Notes: generated by a model not told the origin, from the sequence alone. 64,000 bases of DNA from an uncultured Hymenobacter sp. (GCA_913776615.1 CAJYPK010000044.1:62001-126000); one strand, 5' to 3'; shown: positions 7,982-17,133, counted from the stretch's first letter. Translations and numbers: made by a program.

Positions 7982-10195
7982 ATGCACCTGAACTTTTCCT
8001 CGCTTTTACCCGCTACCCTAGCCCTCGGCCTGGCCGGCCTTGCTAGCTCGTCGGCCCAGGCCCAAACTACCATCGCCTGGTCGAGCCGCGTACTTACCGT
8101 GGCCGAAAATGCCGGCTCGGTCAGCCTGCCGCTCACCATTACCAACCCCGGCACGGCAGCCAGCACCGTGCAGGTAGTCCTGCAAGCCGTTGGCACGGCC
8201 ACGGCGGGGCAGGATTTCACTTACGCCAGCACCCAGACGGTCACCTTCCCGGCCGGGGCCACTGGCCCGCAAACGCTGACCATCCCGCTCGCCGACGACG
8301 CGACCGCGGAGGAAACCGAGTATTTCGTGCTGCGTCTGCTCAATCCTACCAACGCCACCGTCACGGCCAGCACGGCCGACGCGCTGGTCTACATTAAAGA
8401 CAATGACACCCCCGCCCCCACCGCGGCGCGAAACTTGTCGCTGAACCTGTTGCAGAGCTACCAAAACGGTACCCCCGTCGCCAACGGTGCCCAGATAAAC
8501 TCGGCCGAGATCGTGAGCTACGACGCCAGCACCAAGCGCCTGTACGTGGCCAACTCGGTGGGTAGCAAGCTGGATATTCTGAACTTAGCCAACCCGGCGG
8601 CCATCACGGCCATTGCGTCCATCGACATCCGACCCTACGGCAGCATCAATTCGGTGTACGCGCGCAACGGCGTGGTAGCCTGCGCCCTGGAAAATACCAA
8701 TCCGCAGGCCAACGGCAGCGTGGTGTTTTTCGACCAGAACGGTACGTTGCAGAAGCAGGTGACCGTAGGCGCCATGCCCGACATGATTACCTTCTCGCCC
8801 GATAGCCGCTACGTGCTCACCGCCAACGAGGGCGAGCCCAAGACCGACTATACCGTTGATCCCGAAGGCAGTATCTCCATTATCGACATTTCGGGCGGGG
8901 TGGCCAACCTCACCCAGACCAACGTAACGACCGTGGGGTTCACGGCTTACAACGGCCAGGAGGCCGCGTTGCGCGCCCGGGGCATCCGCATCTACGGCGG
9001 GCTGGCCAGCGCGCCGGCCACCGCCGCCCAAGACCTGGAGCCCGAGTACATTGCCGTGAGCGCCGACTCGCGCACGGCCTACGTCACCCTGCAAGAAAAC
9101 AACGCCCTGGCGGTGCTCGACCTTAGCACCAAGCAGCTGACCGACCTGCGCTCGCTGGGCTACAGCGACCTGCGCCAGCCCGGCCGCGGCATCGACGCCT
9201 CCGACCAGAGCGGCGACGTGCTCATTGCCAACTGGCCCGTGAAGGGCATGCGCCAGCCCGACGCCATTGCGACTTTCGAAGTTGGCGGCACGGCCTACCT
9301 GCTCACGGCCAACGAGGGCGACGCCCGCGACTACAGTGCCTTCAGCGAGCAGGTGCGCCTGGGGGCCAGCTCTTACCGGCTCGACGACGCAACGTTCCCC
9401 AACGCGGCCCTGCTGAAAAACAGCAGCGTACTGGGCCGCCTCAACGTGACCAACCGCCTCGGCGATACCGATGGCGACGGCGACTTCGACGAGATTTACG
9501 CCTACGGGGGGCGCTCGTTCAGCATCTACAACGCGGCCACCGGGACCGAAATACACGACAGCGGCAACCTGCTGGAGCGCGTAACTTCTACCGATGCCAC
9601 CTACGGGGCCATTTTCAACGCCAGCAACACCTACGGCGAAGTGCCGGTGCGTAAAAACCGCTCCGACGACAAAGGCCCCGAGCCCGAGGGCGTAGCCACC
9701 GGCCGCATTGGCAACAACCTCTACGCCTTCGTCTCGATGGAGCGCGTGGGCGGCGTGCTGATTTTCAACATCAACAACCCCGCCAGCCCCGTGCTGGAGC
9801 TGTACGCCAACAACCGCAGTCTCACGGCCGGCACCGGCGACCTGGGGCCGGAGGGCATCGTCTTTATCTCGGCGGCCGACAGCCCCACCGGTCAGCCCCT
9901 ACTCCTGCTGGCCAACGAGGTCAGCAGCACGGTGGCCGTCTACAGCCTGCAAGCTGGTACCGTCACCGCTACCCGGCCGGGGCAGGCTGCCTTGCCCCTC
10001 CTTGCCTACCCCAATCCCAGCCAGGGCGGCCCGGTGCGCCTGAGTCGCCCCGTCTCGGGCGCGCTCCACGACCTCGCCGGCCGCCCCGTGCGCCAGCTGC
10101 AAGCCACCGACCGAGTTGAAACCAGCGGCCTGGCGGCGGGGGTATACCTGCTGCGCGCCGATGACGGCGCAACGACCAAGTTACTTGTTCGCTAG
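7982..10195 (+). CDS. Secreted Calx-beta / choice-of-anchor I protein with T9SS sorting domain
   Basis: 737 residues. Signal peptide 1-27 (ending SSSAQA), a Calx-beta domain at about 30-135 (TAEETEYFVLRLLNPTNATV), then a choice-of-anchor I beta-propeller-like region at about 150-655, with the typical LLTANEGDARDYSAF segment. The last 75 residues (AYPNPSQGGPVRL ... GVYLLRADDG, ending TTKLLVR) form a type A type IX secretion signal, so the protein is exported across the outer membrane and probably anchored at the cell surface. Enzymatic activity is unproven for this family. A TAGCTTTG box at 7950-7957 could be the -7 element. Confidence 0.85.
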   Translation: MHLNFSSLLPATLALGLAGLASSSAQAQTTIAWSSRVLTVAENAGSVSLPLTITNPGTAASTVQVVLQAVGTATAGQDFTYASTQTVTFPAGATGPQTLTIPLADDATAEETEYFVLRLLNPTNATVTASTADALVYIKDNDTPAPTAARNLSLNLLQSYQNGTPVANGAQINSAEIVSYDASTKRLYVANSVGSKLDILNLANPAAITAIASIDIRPYGSINSVYARNGVVACALENTNPQANGSVVFFDQNGTLQKQVTVGAMPDMITFSPDSRYVLTANEGEPKTDYTVDPEGSISIIDISGGVANLTQTNVTTVGFTAYNGQEAALRARGIRIYGGLASAPATAAQDLEPEYIAVSADSRTAYVTLQENNALAVLDLSTKQLTDLRSLGYSDLRQPGRGIDASDQSGDVLIANWPVKGMRQPDAIATFEVGGTAYLLTANEGDARDYSAFSEQVRLGASSYRLDDATFPNAALLKNSSVLGRLNVTNRLGDTDGDGDFDEIYAYGGRSFSIYNAATGTEIHDSGNLLERVTSTDATYGAIFNASNTYGEVPVRKNRSDDKGPEPEGVATGRIGNNLYAFVSMERVGGVLIFNINNPASPVLELYANNRSLTAGTGDLGPEGIVFISAADSPTGQPLLLLANEVSSTVAVYSLQAGTVTATRPGQAALPLLAYPNPSQGGPVRLSRPVSGALHDLAGRPVRQLQATDRVETSGLAAGVYLLRADDGATTKLLVR

Positions 10196-10234
10196 CCAGT
10201 TACGCCCAACTGCTTTCGTAGCAGGCAATGCCCC

Positions 10235-10268
10235 AAAGCGCCCGTCAGCCTCCGCTGGCGGGCGCTTT
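10235..10268 (+). terminator. Intrinsic terminator after the choice-of-anchor I gene
   Basis: AAAGCGCCCGTCAGC and GCTGGCGGGCGCTTT form a 15-bp stem with one G-U pair and a CTCC loop, 40 bp past the stop. The following T-run is weak (TTTGCCTTTCC). Confidence 0.75.
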
Positions 10269-10420
10269 GCCTTTCCACGCCGCACAGCTTGCCTGCCCGC
10301 CGCTGACCCAGCAAACCATTATCTAGCGCAGCCCCTTATGGTTCAGCTATTTGCCCCTGCGAAATGCTCCTAATGCCTTAGCCCGTACGTTCCTTATCTA
10401 TACTGTTTCCAAAGAAAATC

Positions 10421-10473
10421 TTTGTTTTAGCTACCTGCCGAAATACCTTTGCCTTGTTTTTAATCGGTCTAAA
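10421..10473 (+). promoter_or_regulatory. Bacteroidota-type promoter with palindromic operator-like site
   Basis: TTTG at 10421-10424 and TACCTTTG at 10444-10451 are separated by 19 nt, an exact match to the Bacteroidota -33/-7 consensus. Transcription should begin near 10458. TTTTTA-ATCGG-TCTAAA at 10457-10473 lies over that start. It shares spacing and the right half with the two palindromes TTTAGA-N5-TCTAAA in front of DUF6686 (28648-28723). I infer metal-dependent repression of the siderophore receptor gene that starts 6 bp later; the left half-site is degenerate. Confidence 0.6.
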
Positions 10474-10479
10474 TAAGGC

Positions 10480-12957
10480 ATGAGGCATTTTTCCGGCGCG
10501 TTTTTACTTTTCTTGTTAACCTCTCTACTGGCTTACGGGCAAGCGGCTCAGCATGGGGCAACTATCCCCACTGGTACGCTGCAAGGTCTTGTGAAAGACC
10601 ACACTGGCAGCGCCCTGCCGGGCGTAAGCGTGGTCGTGGAGGGCACCACCCAGGGCACTACTACCGACGCCGGGGGCCGCTACGAACTGCGACTCACGGC
10701 GGGCCAGCCCTACAAGCTTCGGCTGACTTACGTGGGCTTCGAGCCCCAAACCCGCGCTTTTACGCTTCCCACCGATCACGGCCTCGCGCTGCACTTTACC
10801 CTGCAAGGCGCCCAGCAGGCCTTGCAGCAGGTGGAGGTACTCGGCCGCAAGGAAACCACTTACCGCACCAAGGCGACGTTTATCGGCAGCAAATCGGAAA
10901 CGGCCATCAAAGACCTGCCGCAATCGGTGGCCTACGCCAGTAAGGAGCTCATTGCCGACCAAGGCCTGATGCGCGTGGGCGAAGTAGTCAAGAACTTCAG
11001 CGGCGTTACGCAATTTTCTTTCTACGATGACATTGTAATTCGGGGCTTTCGCATCAATGGCCAGAGCAACACGCAGCTGCTGAATGGCCTACGCACCAGC
11101 ACCGGCTTCTGGAAGCAGCCGCTGGCCAATTACCTGGAGCGCGTGGAGGTGCTGAAAGGGCCTTCCTCGGCGCTGTTTGGCAATGCCAGCCCCGGCGGCG
11201 TGCTCAACCGCGTGACCAAGAAGCCGCTGGCCGAAAATCGTAAGTCCCTAAGCTTCTCGCTGGGTAGCTTTCAGAATTTTCGGGCACTGGCCGACTTCAC
11301 CGGTCCCATGAGCAAAGACAGCACCCTGCTCTACCGCCTCAACCTGGGCTACGAGGATGCGCAGTCGTTCCGCGACTTGCAGTTCGACCGCAACATCGTC
11401 ATTGCGCCGTCTTTCTCCTTCCTGCCCTCGCCCCGCACCCGGCTCAACCTGGATATTGTCTACAACAGCTCAAACAGCCGCCTCGACCGCGGGCAGACCA
11501 CGCAGAAAAACGACCTCTACTCGACGCCCACCTCGCTGTCGCTGGCTACCGGCAACGACTATCTCAACGAGCAGACTTACAACGTTACCGGCTCGCTCAG
11601 CCACCGGTTTACCCCTGGCCTGACGGGCAACGTGGCCTACATGAAAACCGGCTATTCGGAAGACCTCTACGAGCACCGCAACGCCGGCATCTACGCCCAA
11701 AATGCCGCAGGCCAGGATATTGAAACCAAAGTTGCCATGCAGGTCTTCGGCCGCAAGCGCCGCCGCTTCATCGACAACCTGTCGGCTTTCCTGAACTACG
11801 ACCTCGAAACCGGCCCCGTGGCCCACCGCCTGGTGCTGGGCTACGATTACGCCAGCGAAACTCTGCCGCCCGGCTCCTCGCAGCTCACCGCCAGCGGCTA
11901 CCGCAACGCCGCCAACACGGCCGCCATCGCCACCTACGTACCCGCCAACAAGTCGCGCTACCTGCTCGATGCCAGCGGCAACCCCGTACCCAACGTGCCG
12001 CACTTCGACCTGACCGACGTGCTGGGCTCGCAACGGCTGCAAGACGATAGCAAGCTCTTCTTCGCGCCCCGCTCCTTCGACCCTACTTATTACCACCTGC
12101 ACGCCGTGTACGCACAGGACCAGCTCCGGCTGGGCCGCTTCCAGGCGCTGCTGGGCCTGCGCTACGAGCGCTACACCGACTACGTAGGCTACAAAACGGC
12201 CCAGGAAACCAAGGTGAATCAGCACGCGCTGCTGCCCCGCGCCGGGGTGGTCTTCACGCTCAATGAGCACGTTAACTTCTACGGCACCTACGTGCAGGGC
12301 TACACGCCCCAAACGGCCTCGACCATCGCCAACCCCAACGCGGGTGGCCCCTTCGACCCGCTGACCAGCAGTATGGTGGAAGTCGGCGCTAAATCGAGCT
12401 GGCTCGGCGACCGCCTCAGTGTCACGGCGGCCGCCTACCGCATCGAGCAAAAGAACGTGCTCTACAACGCCAACGACCCCGGCCAGCCCGACTTACTGCG
12501 CCAGGTCGGGGCCGAGCGGTCGCGGGGCGTGGAGCTCGACGTGCTGGGCCAGCTGCTGCTCAATTGGAGCGTGACCGCCTCTTACGCCTACAACGAGGCC
12601 ACTATTACCGACAGCCCCGTAGCCAGCGAAATCGGCCTGCAAAAGCCCAACGCCCCGCGCCACCTCGCCAATTTCTGGACGCGCTACACCCTCGACCGGG
12701 GGCCGCTGAATGGACTGGGCGTCGGTTTCGGCTCCAACCTAGCCACCGTGCGCGGCCTCTCGCTCAACACGGCTCAAACCATTCCGGGCTATACGCTGCT
12801 CAATGCCGCGCTCTACTACCGCACGGGCCACGTCACGATGCAGCTCAACGTCAACAACCTGGCCGACCGCACCTACTGGGTGGGGGGCTACGACTACATC
12901 CGCCTGTTCCCGGGCGCGCCGCGCAATTTCTTGCTCACGCTGGGCTATTCGCTGTAG
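10480..12957 (+). CDS. TonB-dependent siderophore receptor
   Basis: 825 residues. Signal peptide 1-20, carboxypeptidase-like domain at about 35-115 (LQGLVKDHTGSALPGVSV), plug at about 140-255 (VEVLKGPSSALFGNASPGG) and a barrel ending in aromatic-terminal LLTLGYSL. The phrase AIKDLPQSVAYASKELI followed by GSVGGxxN-type plug residues is typical of ferric-siderophore (FhuA/FoxA-like) receptors, which import Fe(III)-siderophore with TonB energy. A good promoter and an operator-like palindrome sit right in front, in keeping with iron control. No siderophore synthesis genes are adjacent. Confidence 0.9.
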   Translation: MRHFSGAFLLFLLTSLLAYGQAAQHGATIPTGTLQGLVKDHTGSALPGVSVVVEGTTQGTTTDAGGRYELRLTAGQPYKLRLTYVGFEPQTRAFTLPTDHGLALHFTLQGAQQALQQVEVLGRKETTYRTKATFIGSKSETAIKDLPQSVAYASKELIADQGLMRVGEVVKNFSGVTQFSFYDDIVIRGFRINGQSNTQLLNGLRTSTGFWKQPLANYLERVEVLKGPSSALFGNASPGGVLNRVTKKPLAENRKSLSFSLGSFQNFRALADFTGPMSKDSTLLYRLNLGYEDAQSFRDLQFDRNIVIAPSFSFLPSPRTRLNLDIVYNSSNSRLDRGQTTQKNDLYSTPTSLSLATGNDYLNEQTYNVTGSLSHRFTPGLTGNVAYMKTGYSEDLYEHRNAGIYAQNAAGQDIETKVAMQVFGRKRRRFIDNLSAFLNYDLETGPVAHRLVLGYDYASETLPPGSSQLTASGYRNAANTAAIATYVPANKSRYLLDASGNPVPNVPHFDLTDVLGSQRLQDDSKLFFAPRSFDPTYYHLHAVYAQDQLRLGRFQALLGLRYERYTDYVGYKTAQETKVNQHALLPRAGVVFTLNEHVNFYGTYVQGYTPQTASTIANPNAGGPFDPLTSSMVEVGAKSSWLGDRLSVTAAAYRIEQKNVLYNANDPGQPDLLRQVGAERSRGVELDVLGQLLLNWSVTASYAYNEATITDSPVASEIGLQKPNAPRHLANFWTRYTLDRGPLNGLGVGFGSNLATVRGLSLNTAQTIPGYTLLNAALYYRTGHVTMQLNVNNLADRTYWVGGYDYIRLFPGAPRNFLLTLGYSL

Positions 12958-12973
12958 CGTTCGGTAAGGCGCA

Positions 12974-13009
12974 AAAAAAGCCCTTGGCTGGTCGGCCAAG
13001 GGCTTTTGC
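12974..13009 (+). terminator. Intrinsic terminator after the siderophore receptor
   Basis: AAAAAAAGCCCTTGGC and GCCAAGGGCTTTT form a stem of about 13 bp with a 6-nt loop, 17 bp after the stop codon, with A/T tracts on both sides. Confidence 0.85.
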
Positions 13010-13074
13010 TTTTCAGAAGCAGTAAGTAGCAAAGGCTGTTCAAAACTGCTCTGCTCAGTGTTTATTACCCCATC

Positions 13075-13102
13075 TGTCATGCTGAGCTAGCGAAGCATGA
13101 CA
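13075..13102. repeat. Short degenerate copy of the GTCATGCTGAGC repeat family
   Basis: TGTCATGCT and AGCATGACA form perfect 9-nt arms around GAGCTAGCGA. It appears to be a contracted copy of the larger inverted repeats at 15721, 24401 and 38814, in which the two arms have collapsed onto each other. Confidence 0.7.
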
Positions 13103-13163
13103 GGCGGAGTGTTCCAGTCTCAATAGCTGCTCAGCAGCAACTCAAACCGCCTTGCGCGAGCAA

Positions 13164-13526
13164 TTATTCGGCCTCGCCTTCGGCAGTCAGGGTTTTGCCC
13201 TGGTGCTGCATTTCGGGCAGGGTGTAATTGGCTTCGCTGGGGTGCGACAACTCATCGGGCACGTTCTCAGAAGAAGCGGGAGCCGAGCCGGTGGGAGCTT
13301 GCATATCCGAGCGCAGCGAGTCGTCCATCTGATCGGCCATCTGCTGGCCGCTATCATTTTCGTCGAATACCTGGCCGGCCGTTTCGCGGTCGAGGAAGCT
13401 ATCCGATTCCTTTTCCGTTTCGGTGCGGGCGTTGTTGGAGGCGTCGGCCAGTGCGTCGGTAGTCGCCGTAGCGGCGGCTTTGCCGTCTTCGTTATTGCCG
13501 GGAGCGGCTTGGGGGGCAGTAGCCAT
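13164..13526 (-). CDS. Acidic, probably disordered hypothetical protein
   Basis: 120 residues, rich in Ala, Glu, Asp, Ser and Thr, with almost no large hydrophobic residues and no signal peptide. It is probably intrinsically disordered. It follows the next gene (13532-13957) by 5 bp on the same strand, and that product is also polar and low in hydrophobics, so the pair is likely one transcript. Hydrophilic tandem proteins of this kind are sometimes stress-linked, but nothing here proves it. Confidence 0.55.
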   Translation of the reverse strand: MATAPQAAPGNNEDGKAAATATTDALADASNNARTETEKESDSFLDRETAGQVFDENDSGQQMADQMDDSLRSDMQAPTGSAPASSENVPDELSHPSEANYTLPEMQHQGKTLTAEGEAE

Positions 13527-13531
13527 AGTGC

Positions 13532-13957
13532 TTAGCTGTTGTGGTGTTCTTTGTCGTTTTCTTCCTGCCAGGTAGCTTCCGATTTACCCCCGGCGTAGCG
13601 CGGGTCGTCGTCCGACCAGGCGGCGCGCTGCTCGTCGGTGTTAGCGTGCTGGGCATCGCGCACGGCCTCCGGGTGCTGATTCTGCTCTACGTGGCCGCGC
13701 TGGCCCGAGGGGTAAGCGGGAGCTTTATGGGCATCTTCGGGCTCGCGCAGCTCGCTGAACTCGTCGGGGTTATCGTTGGAACCGTCGCGGCCGGTTTTGG
13801 AGGCGTCGGCAGTAGGGGGCAGGTGGCCGAAATCACCGTAGGCCGGGGTGCCGGCTTCGGCGTGGCGGGCGGGGTCGTTGGGGTTGAGACGGGCTTCTTC
13901 GGCGCGCTGGCGCTGGCCGAGGGGCAGGTTGTCGTCGTCGGAAGAGTAAGTGCTCAT
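13532..13957 (-). CDS. Hydrophilic hypothetical protein
   Basis: 141 residues from the ATG at 13957 (MSTYSSDDDNLPLGQRQR). An upstream in-frame start at 14065 would add 36 residues that look like untranslated DNA. The protein is dominated by Asp, Glu, Asn, Gln, Arg and Gly, with no hydrophobic core, signal peptide or known motif. It precedes the acidic protein at 13164-13526 by 5 bp. The two may act together; function unknown. Confidence 0.55.
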   Translation of the reverse strand: MSTYSSDDDNLPLGQRQRAEEARLNPNDPARHAEAGTPAYGDFGHLPPTADASKTGRDGSNDNPDEFSELREPEDAHKAPAYPSGQRGHVEQNQHPEAVRDAQHANTDEQRAAWSDDDPRYAGGKSEATWQEENDKEHHNS

Positions 13958-14127
13958 GGGAGGGAAGAATAGGAGTTCGGCTGAAAAGCCCGGCGGGCCG
14001 GGCACTGCGATGTGTACTGTAGTTTCCGACTTCGCGTTGCTGCGGGCGAATTTTTCGGCGGGCATTTTTTGGGCCAGCTACGTACACGAGGCGGTATTTA
14101 CCTTTTTTTCAGCCTTCCCACGTCCAC

Positions 14128-14403
14128 ATGACCATCCAGCACAACGTTGCCAACCAAGAGTTTACCACCGGCCCGGCCGACAACCAGGCCGAGCTGGCCT
14201 ACTCCTGCCCTACCCCCGGCGTTATCGATTTCACCCACACCTTCGTCCCCGAAGACCAGCGCGGGCAGGGCGTAGCCGACAAGCTGGCCGAGGCTGGGCT
14301 GACCTACGCCCGCCAGCACCAGCTACGGGTACGCACGAGCTGCAAATTCATGGCGGGCTACGTGCAGCGTCATCACGCCCAGTACGCTGATATTCTGGCG
14401 TAG
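14128..14403 (+). CDS. YjdJ-type GNAT N-acetyltransferase (Gcn5-related)
   Basis: 91 residues, the full length of the small single-domain GNAT family typified by YjdJ. The acetyl-CoA pyrophosphate loop is visible as EDQRGQGVADKL at about 42-53 (Q/R-x-x-G-x-G/A form). The central part, IDFTHTFVPEDQRGQ, and the end, VRTSCKFMAGYVQRH, fit the family, including the usual C-x-F/Y-x-x-x-Y/W segment. It transfers acetyl groups from acetyl-CoA; the acceptor is unknown. It is a single gene followed by a strong terminator. Confidence 0.85.
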   Translation: MTIQHNVANQEFTTGPADNQAELAYSCPTPGVIDFTHTFVPEDQRGQGVADKLAEAGLTYARQHQLRVRTSCKFMAGYVQRHHAQYADILA

Positions 14404-14434
14404 CTCCTGGATCTTCGTACTCTATGCATCGATC

Positions 14435-14473
14435 AAAAAACGGTCGTCATGCTCAGCATGACGACCGTTTTTA
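14435..14473. terminator. Perfect hairpin terminator containing the GTCATGCT repeat core
   Basis: AAAAACGGTCGTCATGCT and AGCATGACGACCGTTTTT are perfect complements separated by one base. The A/T tracts at both ends make it bidirectional for the GNAT gene and the opposing oxidoreductase gene. The stem contains GTCATGCT/AGCATGAC, the core of the dispersed repeats elsewhere in the window, so a repeat unit seems to have been adopted as a terminator. Confidence 0.85.
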
Positions 14474-14555
14474 CAATTGGCTAGCGAGATGGCACAACGG
14501 GCGGCTCCCTTACTTCATTCGAAATACTGTTTTTACAACGAGTAATACAGCTTCC

Positions 14556-15590
14556 CTACCCCGTTATTATCTCAAGCTGCCACTCCAATTCTTCGTTTTT
14601 AATCGGATATGGCTGGCCGTGGCGAATGGCCTGGTACGCTGCCTCGAACAGCTCCATGTACGTGGCGGGCGCGGCGACATCGGCGCCGGGAGGCAGCAGG
14701 CGGTTGTGGCCGGCAGGGTCGGCCAGGGTGAGGCGGCCTTCCTGGCCGGGTTGCTCGCGGCCGTAGGTGTCGGCGTCGGGTCGGACGCCGGCGAGCAGTT
14801 GGGCTTCCTGGGGATCGGTACGGTCTTTTTTGTAGCTGCCCAGCGTGCCGTGCAGGATGAAAGCCGGACCGGGATCTGCCACTAGCAAACTTGATGTCAC
14901 CCACACGTTTAACTCTTGCGGGTAGCGCAGCCGAATGGTGAAAAAGTCATCGACCTGCGAGCCGAGCCGGTAGCACCCCGTCGTTTTCTCAAACGACTCG
15001 GGGCGTCCGAACAGGCTGATAACCTGGTCGAGCAGATGGGAGCCAAGGTCATAAATCACGCCCGAGCCGGGCCGGCCGTCTTCCTTAAAAACTTTGGTGT
15101 GCAGCATCGGCCGGAAGCGGTCGAAGCGAAAATGCACCTCAATGAGCCGACCCAGCTGGCCGCTTTTAATTACCCGCCGCACGGCCCCGAAATCGGTGTC
15201 CCAGCGGCGGTTCTGATAAGCCAGCAACTGGCGGCCCTGAGCAGCGGCTAAGTCGCTCAGCGCCCGCCACTCGGCAACGGTCGTAACCACGGGCTTTTCG
15301 ACCAGCACGTGCTTGCCCGCCAGCAGGGCGCGGCGGGCCAGGTCGTAGTGCGTATCGTTGGGCGTGTTAACGACTATCAGCTCCAGGCTGGGGTCGGCGA
15401 GCAGGGCCTCGGCACTGGGGTAGCTACGTACGCCGGGGTAGTCGGCGGCCATGCGCTGCCGGGTGCGCTCTACCACGGCGCGCAGGGCAAAGCCGGGGTG
15501 CAGGTCGAGAAAAGGCGCGTGAAACAGCTTGCCGGACATGCCATAGGCCAGCAGGCCAGTGGCAATGGGAGTATCAGAAGGAGGCGTCAT
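14556..15590 (-). CDS. Gfo/Idh/MocA-family NAD(P)-dependent oxidoreductase (YdgJ/YvaA-like)
   Basis: 344 residues from the ATG at 15590 (MTPPSDTPIATGLLAYGMSG). The opening YGMSGKLFHAPF is typical of the YdgJ/YvaA branch, where the NAD-binding glycine motif is slightly altered. PNDTHYDLARRALLAGKHV followed by EKPV (about 75-100) gives the cofactor fold and the conserved lysine. FDRFRP and DLGSHLLDQ (about 155-185) supply the conserved Asp/His of the substrate domain. Relatives oxidise or reduce sugars or inositols; the substrate cannot be read here. The gene stands alone. Confidence 0.85.
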   Translation of the reverse strand: MTPPSDTPIATGLLAYGMSGKLFHAPFLDLHPGFALRAVVERTRQRMAADYPGVRSYPSAEALLADPSLELIVVNTPNDTHYDLARRALLAGKHVLVEKPVVTTVAEWRALSDLAAAQGRQLLAYQNRRWDTDFGAVRRVIKSGQLGRLIEVHFRFDRFRPMLHTKVFKEDGRPGSGVIYDLGSHLLDQVISLFGRPESFEKTTGCYRLGSQVDDFFTIRLRYPQELNVWVTSSLLVADPGPAFILHGTLGSYKKDRTDPQEAQLLAGVRPDADTYGREQPGQEGRLTLADPAGHNRLLPPGADVAAPATYMELFEAAYQAIRHGQPYPIKNEELEWQLEIITG

Positions 15591-15720
15591 GCCCAAAGAT
15601 AGACCGCGCCATACGCCGGGCAACTGCCCCGCTACGGTGCAGATGTGCACTATCCACCCACATTAGAACAAGTTACAGCGTGGGCACTCAATATTCTATC
15701 CTGAGAGCCACGGTGATGTA

Positions 15721-15819
15721 CACCACTCGTCATGCTGGGCTTACGAAGCATCCTATCCCACTGAGACAAGCCGTTCGGGGGCGATAGGATGCTTCGCAAG
15801 CTCAGCATGACAGGTGGTG
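15721..15819. repeat. Inverted repeat, GTCATGCTGAGCTTGCGAAGC family
   Basis: The left arm at 15721-15757 and right arm at 15782-15819 are near-perfect complements over about 37 nt, from CACCACT/AGGTGGTG at the outer ends through GTCATGCTG and GAAGCATCCTATC inward. The centre is 24 nt. The element sits between the oxidoreductase and homoserine dehydrogenase genes, both on the minus strand. Nothing else is visible in 15591-15885. Confidence 0.9.
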
Positions 15820-15885
15820 TAAGATTTTTAAATACTTACATACACATTACTATGCACCGTGCGGCCTGTCCCGCACCCCGGCCTA

Positions 15886-17133
15886 CTAGCTTACGGCTTC
15901 CAGCTCTTCAGTCGGCACCGCCACGGCGGCCCGCAGCGGCGCGGCCAGCCGCACCACGCACACGCCCGGGGCGCGCAGCCAGCTCGCCCGCGCCAGCTGC
16001 CCCAGCCCGATGGTGCCCGTGAGGTAGCTCCCCCGCTGGGCCGAGCTGAATTCCTCGTGCACGGCCGTGAAATCGGCCCGGTCGGGCGCGGCTGAGCTTT
16101 CGTCAAACGTCACGAGCACATCCACTTCGGCCGCTTCGGGCGTGAGCGATAAGTGAGCGTTTTGGTGAATCTTCTTGTAGGCGTAGCGGTAGCCGTAGGT
16201 AAGCGCCGAGAGGTCGCTGAGCACGGCCGAGGCCGTGGGAAACGCCCCGGCCCCGCGCCCCAGGAAAAACTGCCGGTCGGCAAAGCCGCTCTGGGTGATG
16301 AGGCCGTTGAACTCATCGTGCACCTGCGCCAGCTCGTGGCCGGGGCGCACCAGCGTGGGCAGCACCGCCGCCGCCAACCCGCCGCCCGGCAGCCGCCGTG
16401 CCTCGGCCACCAGCTTGATTATCAGCCCCTGCTCCCGGGCATACGCCGTGGCCAGCGCGCTGATGCCGGTGATGCCAACCGCCAATAAATCGGCTGGCCC
16501 CACCACCAGCCCGAAGGCGTGGGCCAGCAGCAGCACCAGCTTGTTGCGGGCGTCGAGGCCCTCCACGTCGAGCGCGGGATTGCTCTCGGCAAAGCCCAGT
16601 TCCTGGGCCTTGGCCAGCGCCTCGGCGTAGGGCTGCGCGTCGCGGTGCATGGCCGTGAGAATGTAGTTGGTCGAGCCGTTCACGATACCTTCCACCGATT
16701 CCAGCAGGTCGGTATCGTAGTATTCTTCCAGGTTGCGGATGACGGGCAGGCTGGCGCAGGCCGCCGCCTCGTAGAGCAGGGGCGTGCCGGTAGCTTGCTG
16801 AATCTCAATAAGCTCGGGCAGATGCTCGGCCAGCATCTTTTTGTTGGCCGTCACCACGGCTTTGCCGCGGAGCAGGGCCTCTTTCACAATCAGGTACGCC
16901 TCGTCGGCATCGTCGATCAGCTCCACGATGACGGTGAGCGCCGGGTCGTTCAGCAGGTCGTTTTTGTCGAAGGTGAACAGCTCGGCGGGCAGCGAGCGGG
17001 CCTTGGTACGGCTTTTCACCGCGATGCGGCCGATGCGGGCGCGCAGGCCGGGCGTGCGCTCCAGCACCGCGTGCAGGCCCTGGCCCACTACGCCAAAGCC
17101 GAAAAGACCAATGTTGAGGTCGGTACGAATCAT
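15886..17133 (-). CDS. hom: Homoserine dehydrogenase
   Basis: 415 residues. It reduces aspartate semialdehyde to homoserine with NAD(P)H, the branch point to methionine and threonine. The N-terminus carries the nucleotide-binding loop GLFGFGVVGQGL (9-20). VVTANKKMLAEH (about 92-103) and EAAACASLPVI (about 121-131) follow, and the family signature GIVNGSTNYILT is near 148-159. ESNPALDVEGLDARNK (about 178-193) holds the acidic and lysine catalytic residues. The 100 residues after about 315 could include an ACT-like regulatory part. A SAM-I riboswitch and terminator lie just upstream, so expression should fall when S-adenosylmethionine is plentiful; this ties the copy to methionine synthesis. 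Confidence 0.93.
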   Translation of the reverse strand: MIRTDLNIGLFGFGVVGQGLHAVLERTPGLRARIGRIAVKSRTKARSLPAELFTFDKNDLLNDPALTVIVELIDDADEAYLIVKEALLRGKAVVTANKKMLAEHLPELIEIQQATGTPLLYEAAACASLPVIRNLEEYYDTDLLESVEGIVNGSTNYILTAMHRDAQPYAEALAKAQELGFAESNPALDVEGLDARNKLVLLLAHAFGLVVGPADLLAVGITGISALATAYAREQGLIIKLVAEARRLPGGGLAAAVLPTLVRPGHELAQVHDEFNGLITQSGFADRQFFLGRGAGAFPTASAVLSDLSALTYGYRYAYKKIHQNAHLSLTPEAAEVDVLVTFDESSAAPDRADFTAVHEEFSSAQRGSYLTGTIGLGQLARASWLRAPGVCVVRLAAPLRAAVAVPTEELEAVS

